A DNA stretch of 64,000 bases from JBCCOW01 sp039025855 (GTDB taxonomy: Bacteria; Planctomycetota; Phycisphaerae; Phycisphaerales; Phycisphaeraceae), in NCBI GenBank assembly GCA_039025855.1, contig JBCCNL010000014.1:1-64000 (forward strand), in the 5' to 3' direction. Position numbers and translations under genes: made by a program. This document shows positions 1-7,289 of this stretch, piece after piece; position 1 is the first letter of the stretch; the number at the start of each line of letters is the position of its first letter. Under the pieces are notes generated by a model that was not told the DNA's origin, ran no database searches, and saw only the letters and a list, made by a program, of their open reading frames with translations.

Positions 1-91
1 CCGTCAACAACCCCCACGTCGCCCCCGTCATCGCCGCCGCCGCCCCCGCCACATACACGTTGCTGTACACCACCCATCGCAGCCACCTCAT
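1..91 (-). CDS. N-terminus of an unidentified membrane protein, cut by the window edge
   Basis: An ATG read leftward from position 91 opens 30 codons that run off the left edge without a stop (MRWLRWVVYSNVYVAGAA and onward). A basic and aromatic start followed by small hydrophobic residues looks like an N-terminal signal anchor or first membrane helix. The G-rich GGGTGTGCGGG directly upstream could act as a ribosome-binding site. Too little is present to name a family. It is divergent from the lexA region. Confidence 0.4.
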   Translation of the reverse strand, partial: MRWLRWVVYSNVYVAGAAAAMTGATWGLLT

Positions 92-120
92 CCCGCACAC
101 CCTACCCCACACCCCACCCA

Positions 121-152
121 GAAGCCCACGGATGGCGCAGCCTTCCGTGGGT
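121..152. repeat. Dispersed CCCACGGA hairpin, copy 1
   Basis: CCCACGGA at 125-132 pairs with TCCGTGGG at 144-151 around an 11-nt loop. It is preceded by GAAG, as in the copies at 8270-8294 (opposite orientation) and 63249-63273. It lies in the 375-bp gene-free stretch 92-466, where the only other structure seen is the promoter and operator at 285-324. It may be a terminator or a REP-like element. Confidence 0.6.
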
Positions 153-284
153 TCCGCGCCGCCGGATCTCACCGCTTCAACGTCCCAAAACCCCGTCCCC
201 CCCCCGATAACGCCAACCCCCCGTACAACACCGCCCAAACACCAAACAAACGCTAAACCCCCACAAACACCAGCACTACCGCGC

Positions 285-324
285 TTGACGTTCGATTCAT
301 GTTCGGATACAACAACAACCGAAC
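285..324 (+). promoter_or_regulatory. Putative SOS promoter with LexA-box-like repeats
   Basis: TTGACG (285-290) and GATACA (306-311) are separated by 15 bp and could form a sigma-70-type promoter for the 467 ORF and lexA. Two signals overlap it. GTTC-N7-GTTC (290-304) has the format of the alphaproteobacterial LexA box. TGTTCGG (300-306) with CCGAACA (319-325) is a perfect 7-bp inverted repeat with a 12-bp spacer. LexA autoregulation is usual in the family; which of the two signals LexA reads here is inference. Confidence 0.5.
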
Positions 325-466
325 AAAGAATCGGCGAAGGGTTGCAGCCCGCTTCCCCCCTCCGTCGATCTTCATCATCAGGGACGCCACACACCCCAAC
401 ATGTGGCGGCTCCCGTGGGGCAGACACCCCACATCCTGATGTACCCCTCAACGGAAGCGATACAAC

Positions 467-1099
467 ATGACCCTCCCCGTCCTCCAGCTCGGCCCCGGCG
501 GCGACTACGAAACCCGCTACCACGCCCGCGGCACCACCCTCGCCAAGGAAAAAACTTCCGCCACCCGCCAACCCGCCTCCAACTCCAACGACCAAGACCA
601 CGCCGGCTCCCTCGCCACTTGGGCCAGAACCCCCAAACGACGGCGCAACTTCAATCAGGACACGGATCAGACCCGCCCCAACCCCGACACCGACGCCTTC
701 ACCCCCTCTGTCCATCCCGTCGCCGCCGTCCTCCACGCCGCATCCGCCTGGCTCCACACCCAATCCCAAACCCTCCAGGACCTCCTCACCCAACAACAAA
801 CCTTCACCCCGGCCCCGGTCTCGACCTACGCCCTACCCCCTACGCCCTACGCCCTCCAAGAAAGGCCCCCCCATGTCCAACCCCACCCACAACCCCAACC
901 TCACCCCCAAGCAGAAACGCATCCTCACCCTCATCCGCGAATCACGCCTGGCCCACGGCTATTCCCCGACCATGCAGGAGCTCGGCGACGAACTGGGCGT
1001 CTCCAAGGTCACCGTCTTCGAGCACGTCGAAGCCCTCATCAAGAAGGGCTGCCTCACCCGCGACCCCAACAAAGCCCGCTCTTTGGAGCTCTCGCCTGA
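467..1099 (+). CDS. Unidentified protein upstream of and overlapping lexA
   Basis: This frame opens at an ATG 140 bp after the putative SOS promoter. Its first 110 or so codons show the strong C-in-third-position preference of the surrounding genes (GCC, CTC, ACC, GAC), so that part looks genuinely coding. After the lexA start at 873 the codon signal switches to the lexA frame. The last 75 residues become Pro/His/Arg-rich and look like a read-through tail. The original stop may therefore have been lost by mutation or frameshift. No family was recognised and there is no signal peptide. A segment near residues 83-105 could be helical. If co-transcribed with lexA, it would be an SOS-induced accessory protein; that is only a guess. 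Confidence 0.45.
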   Translation: MTLPVLQLGPGGDYETRYHARGTTLAKEKTSATRQPASNSNDQDHAGSLATWARTPKRRRNFNQDTDQTRPNPDTDAFTPSVHPVAAVLHAASAWLHTQSQTLQDLLTQQQTFTPAPVSTYALPPTPYALQERPPHVQPHPQPQPHPQAETHPHPHPRITPGPRLFPDHAGARRRTGRLQGHRLRARRSPHQEGLPHPRPQQSPLFGALA

Positions 1100-1529
1100 C
1101 CTCGAACTCCCCGACGAGACCCGACACACCCGCTTCCCCCTCGTCGGCTCCATCGCCGCCGGCTCCCCCATCGAGGCCATCGAAGACACCGAACACTTCG
1201 ACCTCGAGCAAGTCTTCGCCCCCAGCAACCTCTCCGGCGGCGACTCGAGCACCAAAAAGTTTGTACTAAAAGTCCGCGGCGACTCCATGATCGACGAGCA
1301 CATCGCCGACGGCGACTTCGTCCTCTGCGAGCAGCGCAACGTCGCCCGCAACGGCCAAACCGTCGTCGCCCTCCTCGACACCGGCGAAGCCACCCTCAAG
1401 ACCTTCTTCCGCGAAAAGAACGGCACCGTCCGCCTCCAACCCGCCAACGACAGCTACGAACCCCTCATCGTCCCCGAACACCAGGTCCAGATCCAAGGCA
1501 TCCTCATCGGCGTCATCCGCGTCTGCTAA
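873..1529 (+). CDS. lexA: LexA repressor (SOS regulator, S24 self-cleaving peptidase)
   Basis: This is the transcriptional repressor of DNA-damage genes; it self-cleaves when stimulated by RecA filaments. The 218-residue length is normal. An N-terminal winged helix occupies residues 1-72 (MQELGDELGVSKVTVFEHV is the recognition region). The cleavage bond is Ala96-Gly97 in SIAAGSP. The catalytic pair is Ser138 in RGDSMID and Lys176 in ATLKTF. AAGAAAGG at 858-865 provides a Shine-Dalgarno for the ATG at 873. The start lies inside the preceding ORF, suggesting translational coupling. The operator-like repeats at 285-324 suggest autoregulation. A tandem CTACGCCCT motif precedes the gene at about 827-855. 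Confidence 0.97.
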   Translation: MSNPTHNPNLTPKQKRILTLIRESRLAHGYSPTMQELGDELGVSKVTVFEHVEALIKKGCLTRDPNKARSLELSPDLELPDETRHTRFPLVGSIAAGSPIEAIEDTEHFDLEQVFAPSNLSGGDSSTKKFVLKVRGDSMIDEHIADGDFVLCEQRNVARNGQTVVALLDTGEATLKTFFREKNGTVRLQPANDSYEPLIVPEHQVQIQGILIGVIRVC

Positions 1530-1621
1530 CCCCGCTGCTAAGAACCAGAGCGAGTTCTACCGAATAGCTTCTTCACACCCTAGCAAGTATCACGCTATGT
1601 ACTGCTCAATATGGAGCTATT

Positions 1622-2302
1622 ATGCTCGACTATCTAGCACAGGGTTTTTTGTTGTTAGCTACCCTCGTAGCTATTTTTGGCAAGACTCTGGATGAGAATA
1701 AAACTGGCTTTAAACGGATCACACGGTGGGGACTTGTCGCATTTTGTATCGCAGTTCTCGGCTTTTTTGTTGGATTGATGAGAGAGACTGCAACGCACCG
1801 AGAGGCAGAAGAAGACTCTAATTTCCAGGAAGAAGTCCGAGCCGTTATCTCAGAACTTCGCTACGGCGAACTTATCATTAACTTCCGCAGGCGTGGTGCG
1901 TCAGGCGTGGAGCTGACCCTAGCCAATGAAGGGTCTGAAGTAATTGTGGTTTCCAGCCTCACACTTCATTGGGATTTTTCCGAATGTCAGTCTTTCCGCG
2001 CACCAGCAATCGGATCCGAGATAATCCCATTCGAGTACAAATTTGACATCACGCCAGCAAAGGGTTCGGTTCCAATCGACCCGAAAGATTTTAAGTATGC
2101 AAATGGTGATATTGATTATTTTTTAATTGACCTCAACTTGCCAGAAAAGAAGGGAATCTATACGTTTTCAGTCAGATTTACTGCGACCCGAATAAACAAC
2201 AACACACATACCGAAATAACTACTCAGACAATCACACACGATCTGTGCGTAAAAGACCACCGACCAAAGGTTATTCAGATCCCGCCAAACAATGCAGATT
2301 AA
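1622..2302 (+). CDS. Low-GC hypothetical membrane protein
   Basis: This 226-residue protein has two N-terminal membrane helices (about residues 5-22 and 35-53). A charged linker (REAEEDSNFQEE) and a beta-rich soluble domain (ELTLANEGSEVIVVSSLTL) follow. GGAG about 5 nt upstream supports the ATG. Base composition is strikingly different from its neighbours: many A/T-ending codons and roughly 45 percent GC against well over 65 percent around it. This suggests recent acquisition. The gene stands alone between lexA and a convergent PEP-CTERM gene. No family was recognised. The soluble part resembles immunoglobulin-like or DUF-type sensor domains only in general character. Confidence 0.8.
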   Translation: MLDYLAQGFLLLATLVAIFGKTLDENKTGFKRITRWGLVAFCIAVLGFFVGLMRETATHREAEEDSNFQEEVRAVISELRYGELIINFRRRGASGVELTLANEGSEVIVVSSLTLHWDFSECQSFRAPAIGSEIIPFEYKFDITPAKGSVPIDPKDFKYANGDIDYFLIDLNLPEKKGIYTFSVRFTATRINNNTHTEITTQTITHDLCVKDHRPKVIQIPPNNAD

Positions 2303-2373
2303 GACCAGTTTTATATAGCCGAAGCGTCTGCTGGGATGAGCTTGCGAACCCCATCATGATGCCGCGGGTGCGT

Positions 2374-2400
2374 GGTGGGGTTCGGTGCCTTCACCCCACC
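2374..2400. terminator. Hairpin downstream of the PEP-CTERM protease gene
   Basis: GGTGGGGT (2374-2381) and ACCCCACC (2393-2400) form a perfect 8-bp stem with an 11-nt loop. It begins right after the minus-strand stop at 2401. No U-tract follows, so termination is inferred from position. Confidence 0.45.
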
Positions 2401-3402
2401 CTACGACGTGGCATGCAGGGATCGGCGGCGGAGGGTGGTGAGGGTGAGGCCGAGGAGGAGGAGGGTGGCGGTAGTGGGTTCGGGGATGGTGACGGTGAGG
2501 GTCTGGAAGGTCTGGCCGTCGGTTTGAGTGATGGCGTTGATCTGTGAGAGGTAGGGTGACATCAGGGTGGAGAGGCTGAAGTAGGGGTCGTCTTGGGAGA
2601 AGGGCAGGAGCAGGGAGTTGTCGGGGAGGCCGGAGGCGATGCCGAAGTGGGCGCCGAGGACGGCGAGTTGGCCGTCGATGACGGTGAGGGCGGCGTTGCC
2701 GGAGTCGCCGCCCTGGAGGCCGGCCTCGTCGGGGCCGAGGCCGTCGGTGAGGGGGCCGTTGCCGTCGCCGCCGCTGTTCTCGACGGTGTCGAAGGCGGTG
2801 GCGAGGACGACGGAGGGGCGGGGGTCGCCGGAGCCGAACTCGGCGATGCCGGTGTCGATGATGACGTTGCGTCCGGCAAGGTCGCCGTTGCCGAAGGTGT
2901 AGACCTCGAGCCCGATGAAGTCGTCGATGCTGGGGGAGAACGCGATGGGCAGCGGGTTGATGAAGTCGGTGAAGGGGTCGATGGGTGCGGCGAGGGTGCC
3001 GATGGAGAGGTCCGAGCCGTCGCCGAAGGTGGTGAGCTGGTCGTAGCCGGTGACGGTGTAGGAGCGGTCGGTGCCGTCGGTGCCGCGGAAGGTGACCGAG
3101 CCGTTGACGCTGGCGGGCTTGAAGTGGTCGGCGGTGATGAAGTGTTGGGGGGAGATGAGCACGGCCCCGCTGCCGCTGTTGCCACGCTTGGCGATGCCGG
3201 AGAGGTCGAACCCGGCGAGGAGGAAATTGGGGTTGTCCGCGTCGTTGTTGAGGAAGCGGTCGTGGCTGGCAGCGTCGAAGCTGTCGAACTGGATCGCGGA
3301 GGCGGCCGGGGCCAGCACGGCAAGCGGGAGGCAGGCGGTGATGGCGTGTACCCAACGGCGAAGGGTGCCGGGGTTGTGGCGGGCGGGCAAGAACTGAACC
3401 AT
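2401..3402 (-). CDS. Secreted trypsin-like serine protease with PEP-CTERM sorting tail
   Basis: The ATG at 3402 was chosen because GGAGGG lies 9 nt upstream; the frame remains open further upstream. The 333-residue protein has a signal peptide (residues 12-36, ending in APAASA) and a chymotrypsin-fold domain. The catalytic triad fits His93 (FITADHF), Asp131 (GSDLSIGTL) and Ser234 (GLQGGDSGNAAL). The C-terminus is a PEP-CTERM signal: IPEPTTATLLLLGLTL, then RRRS. Such tails are recognised by exosortase, which was not found in this window. It probably acts at the cell surface or is released there. The TADH in place of the usual TAAHC shows no disulfide at that site. Confidence 0.85.
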   Translation of the reverse strand: MVQFLPARHNPGTLRRWVHAITACLPLAVLAPAASAIQFDSFDAASHDRFLNNDADNPNFLLAGFDLSGIAKRGNSGSGAVLISPQHFITADHFKPASVNGSVTFRGTDGTDRSYTVTGYDQLTTFGDGSDLSIGTLAAPIDPFTDFINPLPIAFSPSIDDFIGLEVYTFGNGDLAGRNVIIDTGIAEFGSGDPRPSVVLATAFDTVENSGGDGNGPLTDGLGPDEAGLQGGDSGNAALTVIDGQLAVLGAHFGIASGLPDNSLLLPFSQDDPYFSLSTLMSPYLSQINAITQTDGQTFQTLTVTIPEPTTATLLLLGLTLTTLRRRSLHATS

Positions 3403-3691
3403 GACGTAGAGCCCTCCAGCGTGAGTCCGAAATACCGGTTCAGAGTACCCCAAGGGCTGCATAAGTCCAAAGGTGCCTGGCGAGTAGCGGGTATGAGGGA
3501 ACATCGCGGCCGCCTGTACGGTTTGGTGGGCCTGAGCGGTTGACCGGGGAAGTGGGCCGCGGGCATCGAGCGGCGCGGGTCGGCGTGGATGAGCTCGGCG
3601 TTGAATCGAATCGTCGTATGATCTGCCGCGGTCGGGGCACGTCGGCGTTGCTGATCGGACCCGCGTTTGGACCCCCAAGGGCTTACCCGCC

Positions 3692-4426
3692 ATGAGCAGG
3701 CTCAAGAGAATCCTCCGAGGACACGCGGGCAAGAAGGCGACGAAAGCCCGTATTCTCAATGAGGCTGTCAATTTCGAGAAGCGGTGCATCTTTATCGCGG
3801 TGCCCAAGACCGGCACGATGTCTGTGCGGGTTCAGCTGCGCCAAGACGGTGTGCCCCTGATCCCCAATCCGCACCTGAGCATCATGCAGGTGCGAGATTC
3901 GCTCTACACGTTTCTGTTGTTTCAATCGCTGGGCAAGAACCGGTCGTTCCCGTCGGCTTCGGTGCCGTCGGACGAGTCGATCCGCCAGGAAGCCGAGCGG
4001 GTGTTCTCGGAGTTCTTCAAGTTCTCGGCGGTGCGTAATCCGTGGGCCCGCGCGGTCTCGCTGTATTCGAGACGGGCCGCGGTCCAGACCAAAGACGAGA
4101 TGTCGTTTGAAGCGTTCTGTGCCGAGCACGTTTATGCCAGTGACACCTGCCTTCATCCCACGCTCTTCAGGAATCAGTTCGACTGGCTGTGCGATGAGGA
4201 CGGCGTGTGCGTGATGGATTACGTCTACCGGCTGGAGGACTTCAGCCGGGCAGTGCAGGACATCGCGGAAATGACGGACGGCCGAGTGGTGTTGGAGCGC
4301 CGGGTGGCGAATCGGAATCCGGATTCGGGATCGGAGGCGTACCGCGATCTTTACAACGACGACACCCGGCGTTTGATCGCTCAGCGTTTCGAAAAAGATA
4401 TCGACTACTTCAAGTACACCTTCTAA
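3692..4426 (+). CDS. Sulfotransferase family 2-like protein
   Basis: This 244-residue protein is predicted to transfer sulfate from PAPS to a carbohydrate or other surface molecule. The 5'-phosphosulfate loop is VPKTGT (residues 37-42). The 3'-phosphate site is VRNPWARAVSLYS (114-126), where Arg115 and Ser123 are the expected ligands. FRNQFDWLCD and YRLEDFS are typical of Golgi-type sulfotransferase relatives common in Planctomycetota. No signal peptide or membrane helix is visible, so a cytoplasmic role is expected. AAGG lies 11 nt upstream of the ATG. It is transcribed divergently from the protease gene. The substrate cannot be inferred. Confidence 0.85.
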   Translation: MSRLKRILRGHAGKKATKARILNEAVNFEKRCIFIAVPKTGTMSVRVQLRQDGVPLIPNPHLSIMQVRDSLYTFLLFQSLGKNRSFPSASVPSDESIRQEAERVFSEFFKFSAVRNPWARAVSLYSRRAAVQTKDEMSFEAFCAEHVYASDTCLHPTLFRNQFDWLCDEDGVCVMDYVYRLEDFSRAVQDIAEMTDGRVVLERRVANRNPDSGSEAYRDLYNDDTRRLIAQRFEKDIDYFKYTF

Positions 4427-4567
4427 GCGTTCGTTTGTATCGACTCGGGAGATGCCCGGAGTGACGCGGTCTCTGTTGGGTGTCCGCAAGATATGTCGTG
4501 TTAGCAGTGCGGGTGCTGGACCGGCGACTGAATCGGCAGCCGCGTGGCCTTGATGGCGGCGGCCTGG

Positions 4568-5284
4568 CTAGCGGAAGATGAGCCAGGCACCGATGACGAA
4601 GACGGGGATGTCGACGATGGCGTGGCTGACGTAGGCGGGCCAGACGCTGCGTTGGCGGGCGTACATCCAGGACCACCATGCGCCGCCGATGCAGACGCCG
4701 AGGGTGCCGAGGGCCGCGAGCAGGTGCCCGAACTGGACCGCGAGCGCGACGTAGTGATGCAGCCCGAAGGCGAGGGCGGCCAGCACAATCGCCAGAGTCT
4801 GCGGGGTGAACGCGCGGAAGCGGGTGTAGACGAACCACCGCCAGACGTACTCTTCGAGCAGGGCGTTAACCACGGTGATGTAGGCGGCGAGGAAGAGGTA
4901 CTTCCGCCAGTCGTCCAGCCCGTTGCCGGCCGCGAGGGTGCGGACGTGCTCCCGCGTCTCGGCATCGATGAGGTGGCGACCGACGAGGGCGTAGGCGGCA
5001 AGGATGATTGCGGTGATGATTAGGCCGGAGACGACGGCGACGCCCCACCCGCCTCGCCGTGGCGGTGACCAGGAGATGGGTTGGCGGTCGACCAGGAGGT
5101 GCCAGAGCAGGGGCAGCGCGAGCAGCCAGGCCTTGGCCCCGAAGTAGACGACCTGCCCGAGCCATTCGGGGTTGGCCTCGATCGCCCCGAGCCCGAAGAG
5201 TGTGCCGAGGGTGGGCGCGGGGACCAGGAGCAGCAGCGCGATGAGGGCCTTAGGCTTGGAGTCGGCGGAGGTTTGGCCGGTCAT
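4568..5284 (-). CDS. CPBP-family intramembrane glutamic protease (CAAX protease-like)
   Basis: This polytopic membrane protein of 238 residues comes from the ATG at 5284; a GTG 45 nt upstream is an alternative. About seven hydrophobic segments are visible. The three family motifs are present: EEYVWR (Glu144, Glu145, Arg149), FGLHH (Phe173 to His177) and HAIVD (His221). These are the glutamate and histidine residues of Rce1/Abi proteases. Bacterial members process membrane proteins or take part in bacteriocin immunity; no partner gene sits nearby. A region with interspersed repeats precedes the gene at 5321-5434. Confidence 0.88.
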   Translation of the reverse strand: MTGQTSADSKPKALIALLLLVPAPTLGTLFGLGAIEANPEWLGQVVYFGAKAWLLALPLLWHLLVDRQPISWSPPRRGGWGVAVVSGLIITAIILAAYALVGRHLIDAETREHVRTLAAGNGLDDWRKYLFLAAYITVVNALLEEYVWRWFVYTRFRAFTPQTLAIVLAALAFGLHHYVALAVQFGHLLAALGTLGVCIGGAWWSWMYARQRSVWPAYVSHAIVDIPVFVIGAWLIFR

Positions 5285-5320
5285 GTGTGCAGGGTAGTCA
5301 TTGGGCTGATCAAAGGGGGT

Positions 5321-5434
5321 TTTCACCACGGAGACTCAGAGGGAACGGAGTAATGAACCACGAAGGACACGAAGGACACGAAGAAGATGTCAGTAGGTAT
5401 GGACCTGCAACGACGACCCGGTCTTCGTGTGGTT
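5321..5434. repeat. Intergenic repeat with ACCACGGAG and AACCACGAAGG modules
   Basis: CACCACGGAG (5324-5333) is followed by AACCACGAAGG and two further GACACGAAG units (5356-5383), then an inverted CTTCGTGTGGTT (5423-5434). The same two modules in the same order occur in reverse orientation at 30144-30198. The rest of this intergenic region up to 5523 shows nothing further apart from the AAGGAG site at 5511-5516. Confidence 0.7.
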
Positions 5435-5523
5435 GCTGAGCCAAGGCAGACCATGGGGACTTGGTCATTAGCCGTCGTGTTGGATCTAAGAGTTGATACG
5501 GTGGAGATGAAAGGAGCTTGCAT

Positions 5524-6192
5524 ATGCCGGGGATCGATCTGGAACAGACGCTGAAGGAGCGGGGGGCTATCGCGCGGCGGAAGGGGACACAGTTGATCGT
5601 TGCGTCGGGGGTGCTGATGGCGGGGGTGTTTGGGTTGGCGTGGGGGGTGGGCTGGGTGGCGGCTTGGCTGGCGACGGAGAGCGAGGTGGATCGGCTGACT
5701 GCGGCAGGCCGAGCGATCGACGGGGTGCGGGGGAGTCGGTGGTGGTGGCCGTGGGTGAGCGGAGTGGTGAGCGTTGGTGCGTTGGCGGGGTATGGGCTGT
5801 GGCTGGGGATGACGGGTCGGCAGGAGAACCCGGACGCGCAGGACGGCTCGGCGTTCGAGCGGAGCACGCTGGAACAGATGACGGGCCGTGGGCAGAAAGA
5901 GGTCGCCCACGCGTTTTTCTTCGCACTGCTGCTGGTGCCGGGGAAGCTGCTGGGTGAAGGGCTGCGGATGCGGCGGGAGCGGTGCGTGCTGTCGGAGCAG
6001 GAATTGGTGTGGGGGCAGCGTATCGCGGATGACCTCTACGCAAAAAACGACTGGCTGCCGCTGGAGCGATACGGGAAGGCGCTGCCAACGGTGCGGCGGC
6101 TGATCGGGGCCGGCGTGGTGTGGGTGCGTGAGGGGAAGGGTCGGCGGATCGGGCAGGTCGAGGTCCGGCTGGACCCGGGGTTGATGGATTGA
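5524..6192 (+). CDS. Hypothetical membrane protein
   Basis: The ATG at 5524 was chosen because AAGGAG at 5511-5516 sits 7 nt upstream; a TTG two codons earlier is less likely. The 222-residue protein has two clear membrane helices (about 25-50 and 80-100) and a weaker hydrophobic patch (FFFALLLVPGKLL, about 135-150). A basic soluble C-terminus follows with a winged-helix-like look (ERYGKALPTVRRLIGAGVVWVREG). No family was recognised. Codons end preferentially in G, unlike the C-ending neighbours. A terminator-like hairpin follows at 6214-6234. Confidence 0.75.
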   Translation: MPGIDLEQTLKERGAIARRKGTQLIVASGVLMAGVFGLAWGVGWVAAWLATESEVDRLTAAGRAIDGVRGSRWWWPWVSGVVSVGALAGYGLWLGMTGRQENPDAQDGSAFERSTLEQMTGRGQKEVAHAFFFALLLVPGKLLGEGLRMRRERCVLSEQELVWGQRIADDLYAKNDWLPLERYGKALPTVRRLIGAGVVWVREGKGRRIGQVEVRLDPGLMD

Positions 6193-6213
6193 GTGCGGGT
6201 GGTTGGCGGGTTG

Positions 6214-6234
6214 GCCGGGGCGACACGCCCCGGC
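6214..6234. terminator. GC-rich hairpin after the membrane protein gene
   Basis: GCCGGGGCG (6214-6222) pairs with CGCCCCGGC (6226-6234) around ACA. It lies 22 bp after the stop of the preceding gene and before the lpxI promoter. No U-run follows. Confidence 0.5.
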
Positions 6235-6266
6235 TCGCTGCGCTGCGGCGGATGTCGTGTGGGCTG

Positions 6267-6272
6267 TAGCAT
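6267..6272 (+). promoter_or_regulatory. -10-like TAGCAT immediately upstream of lpxI
   Basis: TAGCAT ends 6 nt before the lpxI ATG at 6279, so transcription would start at or next to the start codon. No Shine-Dalgarno is visible. This fits the TANNNT pattern known for leaderless bacterial genes. Confidence 0.4.
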
Positions 6273-6278
6273 TGAGTG

Positions 6279-7121
6279 ATGGACGAACCCATGGGGTTGA
6301 TCGCGGGGGGTGGGGCGCTGCCGAGGCTGGAGGCGGAGGGGATGCGGGCGGCGGGTCGGCGGGTGGTGGGGGTGGGGTTTAGTGGGGTGTATGAGGATGA
6401 TCTGCCGGGAATGTGTGACGGGTTTTCGTCGGCGGGGGTGCTTCGGCCGGGGACGTGGGCGCGGCGGTTGCGGCGGGCGGGGGTGAAGGAAGCGGTGATG
6501 GTGGGGACGGTGAGCCGGGGGGGCGGGGGGAAGACGGGGCTGATTTACGGGCCGATGCGTTGGGTGCGGAACGTGCCGGACTGGACGGCGATCCGGGTGC
6601 ACCTGCAGCGGCGGAAGACGGACCAGCGGAGCCAGGCGGTGCTAGCGACGGTGGCGGACGAACTGGCTAGATTGGGGATCACTTTGGTGGACACGACGCG
6701 ATACATCCCGGAGCATCTGGCGGAGGCGGGGGTGATGACGAAGCGGCAGCCGAGCGCGGAGCAGCGGGCGGATGTTGAGTTTGGTTGGCCGGTGCTGATG
6801 CAGATGAACGCGATCGAGGTGGGTCAGGCGATCGCGGTGAAGTCGCGGGACATCGTGGCGGTGGAGGCGATCGAGGGGACGGACCGGATGATCGAACGGG
6901 CGGGGGCGTTGTGCGGGACGGGGTGGACGCTGCTGAAGGGGGCGCCGGAGGACAAGGATCGGCGGTTCGATGTGCCGACGGTGGGGGTGCAGACGATCGA
7001 GCGGCTGAAGGCGGCGGGGGCGGGGTGCGTGGCGTTGGCGGCGGGAACGACGATTTTGGTGGACAAGCCAGCGGTGCTGGCGGCGGCGGACGCGGCGGGG
7101 ATCAGTGTGGTGGGGGTCTGA
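6279..7121 (+). CDS. lpxI: UDP-2,3-diacylglucosamine pyrophosphatase LpxI
   Basis: LpxI hydrolyses UDP-2,3-diacylglucosamine to lipid X and UMP in lipid A synthesis, replacing LpxH in many bacteria. The protein (280 residues) has the N-terminal signature LIAGGGALP and the central HGLI-type region (GVKEAVMVGTVSR). The C-terminal DUF1009 catalytic domain is also present (IEGTDRMIERAG, FDVPTVGVQTIE, CVALAAGTTILVDKP). The ATG at 6279 was chosen over the GTG at 6276. Together with kdsA at 30206 it indicates an LPS-bearing outer membrane. It is strongly G-ending in codon usage. The gene ends just before the inverted-repeat element at 7128. Confidence 0.93.
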   Translation: MDEPMGLIAGGGALPRLEAEGMRAAGRRVVGVGFSGVYEDDLPGMCDGFSSAGVLRPGTWARRLRRAGVKEAVMVGTVSRGGGGKTGLIYGPMRWVRNVPDWTAIRVHLQRRKTDQRSQAVLATVADELARLGITLVDTTRYIPEHLAEAGVMTKRQPSAEQRADVEFGWPVLMQMNAIEVGQAIAVKSRDIVAVEAIEGTDRMIERAGALCGTGWTLLKGAPEDKDRRFDVPTVGVQTIERLKAAGAGCVALAAGTTILVDKPAVLAAADAAGISVVGV

Positions 7122-7127
7122 GTTTTT

Positions 7128-7289
7128 GAACCGCAGAGGCGCGGAGGACGCAGAGAAGCGGTCCACAGATAGACACGATGAAACAGGATGGAGAGAACAA
7201 AGGTAGCCACCAGCTGTTTGTTTTTAATCCTGTTCCGTCCTGTGCATCTGTGAGAAAATACCTCTGCGTCCTCCGCGCCTCTGCGGTTC
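7128..7289. repeat. 162-bp nested inverted-repeat element without a gene
   Basis: A 28-bp perfect inverted repeat (7128-7155 and 7262-7289; arm built from CGCAGAGG- and CGGAGGA-type 9-nt units) encloses a second, imperfect inverted repeat. The inner arms run CACAGAT...ACAGGAT and ATCCTGT...ATCTGTG. The arms nearly match those around the GxxExxY gene at 38051-38519, but no ORF is enclosed here. The right arm touches the stop of the convergent glycosylase gene. Confidence 0.85.

Noticed and set aside
285..305. GTTCGATTC resembling a tRNA T-loop
   Set aside because: The flanking bases do not form a T-stem and no cloverleaf surrounds it. The promoter and LexA-box reading explains it better.
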